Source: Chrysoperla carnea
Lineage: Eukaryota; Arthropoda; Insecta; Neuroptera; Chrysopidae
DNA: 64,000 bases
Direction of reading: 5' to 3'
Assembly: GCF_905475395.1 (NCBI RefSeq)
Contig: NC_058342.1
Coordinates: 18,448,640-18,512,639 of the forward strand
The first letter of the stretch is position 1; the number at the start of each line of letters is the position of its first letter. A program made the position numbers and the translations under genes. Positions 27,349 through 38,900 of the stretch are shown here, piece after piece. The notes under the pieces are model-generated. The model was not told the DNA's origin and did no database searches. It saw only the letters and a list, made by a program, of their open reading frames with translations.

Positions 27349-27999
27349 ACGAAGTGAAATTCAAGGCTTGTTCATTCATTTTTTTTTTTTTTTTTGAATG
27401 TGTATAATCCAAAAATGAAAGGTCAGTCCATTTTTTCCCGTTACATGCATCCTGCAAAAATAAAAAATAAAATAATTAATGGTTCAAAATAGGTTTGCAT
27501 TAAATTCCAAATGCAATTCCATTGGCAATTTCCTAAAAAATGATTAGAACGGAGGCTCCAAGGAAGGTCAAAAACACCATATAAATGCCACATTCATTCT
27601 TCAATATTTATGATTAGATCTACCATAAATTATTTCCAAGGCGGCAACCGGTCAATAAAAAATCCATCCAAAACGATCAGAAATGTGGAACTTCATACAT
27701 TTTTCAAGAGGATAATTACACCATGTAGGTCAAAAAACACGACAATTATGAATAGATTAACCATAGTTTGCATTAGATTTGGCCTCGAATGACTTCTTTC
27801 TACTTTTGAAATAAAAATTTCCACTCCAGGGTAGCTATTTTGGATCGATCGAGTCCATGTTAGAAGAGTCCAAAAACAATGTCGAAAATGCAAGGTATTT
27901 CGAAGACGAAAAAAAAGAAATGATGGTGTGTTTTACGACAAATAGATTCTAACGTGAAGGCGATGAAATAAACATTGATGACAGTAAATTTATATTAAA

Positions 28000-29930
28000 A
28001 ATTGAATAAATAACGATTTCAAATCAATCAAATAAGTCAAATTTTCAAAAATTATAATAAATTTATTATTCAAACACTAAATACAAAACCCAATTGCTAA
28101 TCTTATATGAACATGTTTAAACCATGCCTTAACAAGATGTTATCACAGATTTCGTCATTCGGGTTATTTTGGCAATGTAATTTAGGGAATATTTTTATAC
28201 ATAATTATAATTTACTAAAATTTTTTTTTTTTTTTTAATATGTGAACGGGTTTTTTTAAGCTAAAATTACAGTCCAGATTCATCCTTAAAAATTGCAGCG
28301 CCATTGTGGTGTGAAATTAACTAAAAAGAAGCCATCTTGTTTGCAGATGATTGGTTAGTTTTTATTTATCATTTCATCAATTTCTAGGGGGGTTTTTATT
28401 ATCAGTCTTTAATTTTATAAAATAAACTTAACGCCAAACTCAAGGATATTCTTAAATTAGTTAATCTTGGAAGTAGTCTGCAATGGCAGTCAAACTAACT
28501 GGGTTTTACTTAATATAGAAAAACATTCCTTAACCAGATCTATTTGAAAGTCCAGAGTTTCTAGAGTTTCATAAAATATCTTTTCTCTATTCCCGGACAT
28601 TTTCAGAATCTCAAAATTCCAATTGACACTTGTGTTATCAAGTTATAAGACAGCTTATAATTTTTCTCCCTAGTGAAAAATTTTTTACGTTGCATGGTCT
28701 TTAAAGTAAGGAGCTGTCACAACCCACTCAAATTGAACCTTGTCAAGGAATTGAAGAATCTCTGGCATATTCAGGTTTTCAAGATTATCTTTGCCTGATC
28801 TTAATATTATTTGAAGGAGTAAAATCCATTCGCGATGTAACTTTGAGTTTGGGTATTTAGTCTAAATATTTCGTTAATTTAATAAATATCTACCTCAAAT
28901 GAAAATAATCAAAAAACCTCACAACCTTAATTTCCATTACAAGATGGCTTCCTTTAGACTAACCACCAAAAAAAAATTGATATTGACGAATTTACAAGTA
29001 CATTCTAGGATACAATGATCAAAATTCGTCAACATGTAACCTAAAGTTTGTAAAAAGAGTTTATGGACGGAAAAAGCCTAAAAATTAGATACCATTTACA
29101 AATTTACCTTCAAATAAATCAATTACATTCTAAAATAAATTATTTTTACCCAGAAAATAAAAATAATTCCAAAAATAGAGCAATTATCGGGTATAAATCA
29201 AAATATGGATAGAGAATGGCGGATTAAAATCACCTTTCATCGAAATGAGGTTAGTTCTCTATGCATCAAATAAAGTTAAATCAAATAAAAAATTACCGGG
29301 TCCTCTAAGTTGGCCGGTATATCGCACTGCTTCATCTTGTAAAATGAAACTTAAAAAAAATAGTAGAAGAAATACTACAACTAGATGAGCTCTATCATAT
29401 CAAAAATTTAGTATGCTTTTCAAAGACACGGGTTATCGAAAAAATACATCAAAAGTAACAGTCCAATTTAGTACTCGAAGTCAAGGCATGTCGAAAAGAC
29501 ACGCCAAAAATATCGAAAAGCAACCCCAAAATATATGATTTAAGAAAAGATGTTCCGAAAACAAAATGGATGAACAAAATTTAGAGAAAAATCCAAAAGT
29601 TTTGAATTTACGTAGATTTAACCAAAATCTTTAATTACTAGGCCGTGCGCATGGAGTAAATGATATATACTCCCCATAGAAAATAATAAAAGAATCCCCA
29701 AAATATTACAATAAGACCACTTATTTCGATCGAAAATCATTTCAAACTTCCCACATCAAATTTTGGCCAAACAAAAATTACATAACTCGATTTAATAATC
29801 ATAATATTAAAGGTATCCAAAAGAAATTCGAATTAAATCTGGAATGATTTTAGCTTAAAAAAAATATAAATAACTGAAATAAAAATTTAAAAAATCTGTC
29901 AAAATATAGAAAAAATTGATAAATATCAAC
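28000..29930. other. Gene-poor stretch downstream of Usp8
   Basis: No long open frame. Two possible tiny minus-strand exons with proper AG/GT borders are at 29108-29129 (NVIDLFE) and 29297-29335 (MKQCDIPANLEDP). The rest is AT-rich with no recognisable element. Confidence 0.3.
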
Positions 29931-29941
29931 AAAAAAAAAGT

Positions 29942-32900
29942 TTATACCGGAACCGGTGATATTTTGTAAAACAGCATATAAACATCTCGTGTAATACTTC
30001 GAATATGATTCAACAAAGATCCTAAAGTAGTAATCCGTGAATCATCAAACACGATCCAGTTATTATTCGATTCTACATCAATATACGACTTATAATGGCC
30101 ACTATCCAGACTACCGCTGTGTATACAAATACCCAATAAGTCGTAATTTGCGACGGATGATACATTATTGACAACCGTTGGTAATACTAGCCGCATTGGG
30201 AACCCTAAACGATCCAACTTTTTATGATAACATCGTAATCCAGCTCCTTTAAATCGTTTCAAATGTATTGTCAAGTAATTCGGTGTTCGATAAATATTCG
30301 TTTGTTTTGTAACGGTTCCTTTAACGTTACAATTCTCACAACGGAAGTCATCAACTTCCTCTTCCCGATAATGTTCGTTGATGCATTCTTCTAGCGTATT
30401 CCCAACAATCTCCAATGTTAGACAACCGAATGGTGTGTATGTCGAACTGACATGATGGCATGCATGACAACGTACTCGAGTTTGAGATTGTCCAAAGAAA
30501 TATTTGTTGATGAAACTTTGCAAGTGATTCATGTATTCGATAAATTTTATTTCTGGTTCACTAGCTTCTGGAGGTATGCTAATGCGATATGAGAGTTCTT
30601 CATGTAAATAATGTAGTAAGAACATGAAGAATTCATGACAATCTTCTTGAGTATTATTTGCAAAACGTGGATTTATTTTTCCTACAACAGCCTGAAATTT
30701 AAACAAAAAAATATTATTTTATAAATTCTCACGGAGAAATAAAAAAATTCGAGTTATAGATTTTAAATTCCGATTTTGCCTCAATTTTTGTATTATATAA
30801 ATACGTATTTTGACTTCCAAGTAGTCATCATCAGTATGATTTAGGTAATTATAATTGCCCTTATTGTGTATGTTACTCGCTGCTAATTTGGTGACGTTCT
30901 ACCATATATATATATAACATATAGATAGACATGCTTTTCAAGTATGTAACAAATTTCGAAGTCAGCCAATCAGATTCGATTAGTTAATTAATGTTTAGCC
31001 AATGAGAGTGATCCTTATAGGTCAATGATATTCGAATATTTTATCACCTAATTTTGACTTTTAAAATAAAAATTAAAAGTCAAAATTACAATTACAACCA
31101 ACAAGTGAAAATAAACAATAGACTGAGTTAATTGTTGAAATACCTTGTATAGAAAGTGTTAAATATTAGAGCTTACATTTTTTTTATGAATTAGAAGAGA
31201 AAGTATTTGGTTTTCTAGAATTTTTTTTCTTTTTTCAAAATTATTTGACAAGATCACTAATTGAAGCTACTTGCAAATTTTTAACTGCCTATCTTTTATA
31301 GTTTTGGAAAAAATGGACTCCAAAGTTTTTTCTTAATTTTCTCACTCAATGGTAAACAGTGACATTTTTCGAAAAAATGTTTCAAACAAAAGTGGTTTAT
31401 TTTTTTACAAGGAACACCTCTTTAGTTGATTATATGAACAACTATACCAAAATTTTGTTCGTAGCATCAATATTTTATCCCTTAGAATGGTTCAACTTTT
31501 GAGTTTATTTTGACTTAGAGTGTACATTTTCAGATGAAATACAATCCTTGAGATGGTTCTAGTGTTGGGTAAAATTCCGAAATGGCATAATGAGCGCTAT
31601 CAGGGGAAAGAAAACCGAACTTTCTGATGGCTCTAGTTTTATAGATAAATAAATCCGAATTTTATGTTCGACTTCTGGAAGTAACAATGAATGCAAACGG
31701 ATTTATAGATTATATAGTTCGTTGGGATCAGAATGCTGCGTGAATTATATTATATATCTTTCAGATAAGGTCTGCAGTGAAAAGCATTCAAATCTTCGAC
31801 AGTTCCCTGTAATTGACGGTTACTAAAAATCTCTACGTATTTTCGACATTTCTTTTACAAGTTTGTAATTTTCTTAAAATAAAAATCCTAATCTTTAAAT
31901 CTTCTCGATGTATTTCTAATTAAATTCTCTGAAATAGTTTAAAAAAAATAATGTCCCTTACCTTTAAACTCTTAGAACTAAGTGTTGAACACTCGCCCGA
32001 CCAATATAATTTACACATTGCAGCCAATTCTTCAACAATTTTTCCCTGTGTTTTACTGGATCTATTCACATGCACTAAATATCCGCCATTGATCAAATAA
32101 TCTCTAAACTCATGCAAATGAAACAATATTTGTAAAATTGAGTTGATATAGCAATAATTGCTGTTATTTTGCAAACCGGTACAACCAGGCATCTGCAAAA
32201 AAATAAAAATTATTGTATATATACATATGTATATATATATATATATATATAAGGAGATTTTTTGGGCGGAAAATCGATCTAGATAGTTTTTTTTTTTTAT
32301 AGAAAATGCCGTTTTATCCGTGTTTTCAGGAAAAACCGAAACATTGACTGCAAAATATGACTCCCCCTGACATCTATTGGCGACGAAAGAAAGCGCATTA
32401 CCGGGACATTCATATGGTATTTGTGTAGACATTTTAAATGGTTCTTATATTAGTCATACAATTTGTGCCTTTTTAACTCAAAAAATACCGAGTGAAGCTC
32501 GATCATCCAGGTACTATTTTTTAATGAAAATGGAGGGAAATAATTTTAAAAAGTATAGAAATAGAAAATTCAATACTTTTACTATTCCCAACGCTTTCAT
32601 ATTATCAACAGGAAAAGTTAACTTACCATATCACGAGTACGTTTTGTAGGTTCAAATCGGCTAACATCCAAATCAACTGATACTGGTCTTTCGGAAAATT
32701 TCGGCTTCTTTGATCGATCATATGATGGTAATTGTGGGGTTGTATTTGATCGTGTATTAATATTGTTATCATTCGATGATCGATTATCTGATAAAAATGT
32801 GTTCACATTCTTCTTACGACTTTCTTTTGTAATTACAGCAGCTGGAGGTTCAGGAGGTTCTATTGGAATATCCTTCGGTTTCTAAAATATAAACAGTTCA

Positions 32901-35900
32901 ATTTTACGATATGTTAAAATAGCTAGAAATGTAAATATATGGACTGTAAGTTGCTTTCTTGTTAGCCCGGCAGTCCACATTTGAGTTTTTGTATTTATGT
33001 GGATCTTTACACTAAGAGGAATCAATTTTTTTGATTTGGATTCATACATCCCCGCTATAAATTTCTGTCCAAACTTTGATTCGTCTATTACGGTAGTGCG
33101 TGCACCAAGTCAATTTTAGATTTAATGTTGAAATTATTTGTACCTTATTTTCAACTTTGATGATTAATTTTATTATAACTTCATGAATGTAGACAAAAAA
33201 AATAATAAAATTTTTCGATATCTGCCTTGGTTTTCGAATTATCGAAAGCTAAACAATTAAACAAAATTTTCGATTCTTTGAAAATTACTCCAGTAATAGA
33301 AAAATTGTATTCTTACTTTTCATCTTGTATTGTCAAGTTAAAACATAATTCACCATCAAAATTGGAAAAATATATATTTTTTTAAATGTGTCCCCACAAC
33401 TTTGCTCATACATCCCTAATTAGTCGGACCCAACGGGTTTTTTTGTTTTCAATAATTTATTAAGATTTTGAGTTTAATTTAAATATTTTATTTATTTATT
33501 TATTTTTTTTTTAATTTCCACCGATTGGTTTTGGTGAAATCTATGAAAACATTTCATCCATCTACTGTTTTACCAAAAAACCAACGTTAAATATGCCTAA
33601 TTTTGAAGTCAATTGTTTGCTTATTTAAATGATAGAGCAACCCCTCTAAAATTTTTAGAATTGATTTAGACGTGGTCCAACTTCATATAAAAAAATCAAG
33701 CTCTTTATTTAAAATTGCCTTGGTGCTCGTACATCCTTAAAATGGAACACCAATTTATTTGCTACGAATTAACTGGCAAGAAGTCCATATATAATATATT
33801 GAATACAATTCTTACCTTGATGTTGTTTGCAGGTACATTCATAGGAGGCTAAAAAGGGAATAACCAAAGTTTTTAATCAAATTTTTACCAAAAATTCTAA
33901 GAATTGTCGGGAACTAAGAAGCCTTGCTGTGACAGACAAAATTTGAACAACCAGTTTTAAGCATCTATCTGTTATTTCGTTTGAAACGTGAAATCTTCTG
34001 ATTGCTTAAGAGATTAAAATTTATACAAATTCTATCACGTTTTCCATTTGTTTACGATCTCCAAGGAGTCAAATTAATTGCCACAGCTAGGTTGCTTATA
34101 ATGCGGGGACTCTAAAATATATTAAAACTTACCTTCGGTACAACCGCATTATCCTCAGCGTCGCTGTCTCCCTAAAATAAAACATAATTATATATATAAA
34201 AAATCTAAAGCTAAATACACACTAAGATCCTTTGTTGAGGAACACTGTACAGAAAGTATTACAAAAATTTTTCACAAATGTCTTGCAACAGTTCCGAGAC
34301 TTTTTTTTTAATGTTTTGATGTAAAAATTGTATACTTTCTTTGAATAGTGTTCGTCGACATAGTGCCTTAATGCAACTTAGACACAAAACAACTTACAAT
34401 AACCATATTTTGATATATTCTTGGCTCATTATTTGGTTCGTTCGAAAGGAATGTTGGCTAAAATAGAAATTGAAATATTTATTAACTTCTTTTTTTAAAT
34501 AAATAAGGATAACAAACGGTTCCTTAGCAGCTAAGTTCTAACAAAAAACATGCATAATTTTAATTCAAATATTTTGGCAATGTGTTTAAATATTGTCAAA
34601 GTTGTGGAATCAAAGAAAACGTTCTAATTCATTCCTTATCTTAACGTACATCCAGCTCTTACCACCCCCTTTCGGGTCGTATCTTTACACGGATGGATCA
34701 AGTGCCGGAGATATATCTGGTGCGGGAGTTTAAGGACTTTGAGTAAAGAAATCGATTTCTTCTTGAGCAATGCGCGAAGTTTTTCAAGCAAAATTCTTCG
34801 GCCAATAGGTTACAGTGGGATACATAGCAGATTTTTCACAGATAGCTCAGATGGTTAGGCCGTACTTCTTTAGTCTATAAATGTTCGTGTAAAACTGTCA
34901 TACTGATCTGGGTATCGGTCCACACGGGCATTAAGGGAATGAAGCAGCGGACTGCCATCGGCTGTTATCGGTTATAACTCACTAAAATAAAGTTTAGAAG
35001 AGTGGCGAGACTCTTGACAAGACCCTATCGGTTGAACTACCAAAATCATAACTTGAGGATCTCAGATGATCTCACTTATGATGGAGGACGATAAAAGCTC
35101 CATGCATATTCTTTATACCTACAGAAACCTGCAGGGAGTTCGGTATAGAATGTTTGGGTCCGAAACCTTGTACCCATAAATCCTAGGAGAAAATCCGACG
35201 GAGAAGGTGGGAAAGCACTAGATAAGACGCCTAGGTGCTAGCCTGCTAATTTAATTAAATAATTCCCAGTAATAACTTCAAGAAAATGGTTTATTTAGTC
35301 ACTGTTTATGTAAGTAGCATCTAAAAATAATCGATTAAGTCGAAAATATTCGTCGCTATTCCAAGAAGACCAACAACAAGGATTATCTACCCGTCTTTTT
35401 TTATTAACCAAAGGACAACTGTCTATTTAAAATTGTCTTTTCTCATGTTCCCATAGTTTGTTTTTGATACTTACTTTTTTGCTACGATCAAAATCTGGAA
35501 TTTGTTTAATTGGTGAACTGTCCATAGTAACTGGTGGTGCTATATTTACATTATTTACTGGTGGAGGTGGCAACGTATCCATATCCAAATTGGGATATTC
35601 AATAGCATCTACAAAAAATTTATTTGAAATCTCAATCACATGGGAGTTCTTAACTTTTGGTTTAAAACGATTTTGGATTTTGGAACCTTACCCAAAAGTG
35701 CAGTACTATTTTCCACTTGTTTAAATGAACTAGTTATTGCCGCTGTACAATATGTTGGATATTTGAAACCAAAATTCATGTAGCCACCTTCAAGGATAAT
35801 TGGTTTATGATAATAAGTCGTATTTGGATCCCACTAAAATATATATTCGTTTATTAATTTAATCAAATTATTAGTATTTTATTAAATTTAAACATACCTT

Positions 35901-38900
35901 GGTAATACTATCATGAAGAGTGGTAACGGCTGGTGTTAAAGCTTCTGGTGTATCTGAAGTTCCCATCAAGATAATGAAATTATATGTTGCCCGATTTATC
36001 CATTTTTCTTTACTATCTTCAGTCAAAATTGATTCTAACCTTGCTGGGGATATTCTATAAAAGAAATTATTTATAATTAACTAACTCAGCAAAATACACT
36101 GAACTATAAAAATCGACATATTTCAGTAGCGCCGTAGCTACGGAATTGGTAGGGGCATTAATGATTTGGAGCTCCGACCTAAATAATTTAGACAATTGCT
36201 ACTATTGGATTTTAACGCTAAGATATGCGCACCACGAATAAAAAAAAAAAGTAAACCATACTTGATTTTTTCATTGAATAAAAAGACAAAAGATAGCTAG
36301 AAAGCTACATTTCATTTTATCATTTAATGTGCTGTGCCAAATTTACTCCCTTTTATAATTGGGATAATTTTTCTACTTTTTTTATATAAACTTTATATTT
36401 TGAGTTATTATCTAAATTTTTTTCGTACAAATCCATGAAATTAAGTAGACAAACGGTTAAAATCGCTAGTACCTTAACCCGCTCGGCTGCTTAGCCCATT
36501 AACCTCCTTTGTATGTGTATGGTATGCTTTTATATTTGTACTAGCTGCGCACTACTAAAATTATCAGTGTTTATATCTTGTCAATATTTGAGCTTTAACC
36601 CCTTACTCTACTATATTATGCATGTATTATATATATATCAACCTTCCTAGTGAATCACTCTATCGATACAGGACCTCCACTGTATTCCACCTCATACCAT
36701 AAGAATAATAATTGATAAGGCAGGTGCCGCAATTGAGACTCTAATACTTAGATCAAAGGGTACTCTGTCCCCGCCTTGAAAACAGCCTGTCACCCGAGGC
36801 GAAACGTCATCGAGAAAGAAGTGCTATTTTAAGAAGATAAAGCTATAGGATTCTGTCGAGCCCAGGCGCCGCGAAATATCAAGAAGCAATCTCCGCCGGC
36901 ATTGCTCTAAGGATTGATTGATCCAAGGTTTCGAGCCCAAACGCTCTATACCTGACCTTCTACACGTATTAATATCATGTATGGAGGTTCCATCGTCCTC
37001 CATATTTCCCTACAAGTAGGATCATGTGAGATCCTCAAGTTATGTAGGAGAAAGTTCAATCGATAGTGTCCTGTCAAGAATCTCCCCACCCACCCTTATT
37101 AACTGTATTTAAATCGTAAAAAATTTTATTATCTTACCCTTTTGGAACTTCGTTCATCGGTATATTCACATTTTTAATACTGTTATCATATAAATGACTT
37201 GCCGCATATTCTTCGGCTGATCTTGTGTCAAAAACAATATAATTGAATTTATTCTTTGTCAATTTTATACATTCTATTAATCGATCGATTCCAATCCAGT
37301 ATACTAGAAAAATATCAGAAAAAATGGATTAAAATTTAATTTGGATAATTTAGCATATTTTCGCTATTAACGTAGTTTGGCCATTATAGTTAAGTTTGTA
37401 ACAACATGCTCATATGTATACGTGCACTATTTGTAACAACAGTCATGTTAGTGTATATAATACTTAGACATAGTGTGTATACATATACTCAATAGACACA
37501 TACAACTGTGAATTTATTTTAAAATGTTTTTTGTTTATCTTTTCAACAAATTGATAAAAAAAAAGATTTGTTTTGTTTTATTAAATATTAGTTTTTTAGA
37601 TCATTCATTAAAACGGTTTTTAAAATATACACGAAACAATGTCTTTTGTCGGTCAATATTACTTATTTGTTAAACAAAAATTAGTTTAAGCAATATCCTA
37701 CCGGGTTACCAACATACAGTTCATCAAATTCTTAAGAAAAGTGGTTTTACGGCCAAAATACTTTAATATTAAACTTACTATTATTTAAACAGATTGCTGG
37801 TGTATTTAAGAAATCATTAGTATCGCCCGACGATAAATCTTTCTCACAACCCATATCTTCGTCTGTTGGTACCGTTAAAACCTCTGAAATACCATAAAAA
37901 TTAATTACTTGGCCAAATAATTATGGACAATTATGATTCCTTGGGCGACAAATTGAAAAAAAAAAAAAAAAAACAAAAAAAAAAAAAAAACAGGTTAAGT
38001 GCATATTGTAAGCACTTATACTTAAGGATTCGTTGCATATATTTAGTGGCAAAAATAAATGATTTCTCGTCAGGGGCATGGGCGCCACGAGGAGTAGGCA
38101 GGTCAGGGTAGTAGCCTTCTCCTGGAGCTGAATTTACCATTGATTTAGTTGATTAAGTATGTGTTTATGTCAAATTACTGTTGAATTTATGAAATTTTTA
38201 GTCCAAAAATATCTGATTTGATGTCCCTCTGGATTAAAATTTCCTGCTTTACCTTTTCTTATATCAAAAACTGGATATGCCCATTGTAAGGGGAATTTTC
38301 TGTTTATATAGGTGAGCACAGGACGACCGACACTCACTTGGCTCGATAATCGGGACTCAATAAAAACCTAAGGTGTTTCGATTACTAGGATTGTATGTAA
38401 AAATTTATTACAAATAAAATAATACGTTGCAAAAACCGCCTTATGTATTTAAAAAAGACTGTACACACAGCAAGACCGTACAAGTTTTTACGCATAACTT
38501 TGACAACAGCCTCTCAACTTTCAAGCTGTTTTGAAAAAATTGCTAAATACTAAGCCTGAACCTTCTCAAAGATAGCATAGGATTGCCGAATGTCCTTAAA
38601 TGAGCTAGCGGAACAAATTACTATTCACTAGGCATGGATACCGGGCCACAGGGACAATCTAGAGAATTGTTATGAGCTTACTAGAAATGGTACAATGCTG
38701 TCGGACACACGCATCAATGAGCATCCGGAAGTTCCATTTGTGAAGTAAAAAGCTGCTCCTTAAAGAGGACATCTTTAAAAAGGCCGATTTTAGGTGGCAG
38801 GAACGTACTTGTGATACTACAAGATAGATATGGTCTGAGGATCATTTCAAAGATCTTATATCGCCTCTAAGAACCTCTATGAACAAAATTGTTGCGGTTA

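Noticed and set aside
31920..32432. 170-codon minus frame starting before the Usp8 catalytic exon
   Set aside because: Its first half is intron and a (TA)n tract (YIYIYIYIC). Only 31962-32192 is real exon, fixed by AG/GT and phase.
37923..38140. Lys-rich frame KKKKKQKKKK
   Set aside because: Translation of an A-run; no coding signal.
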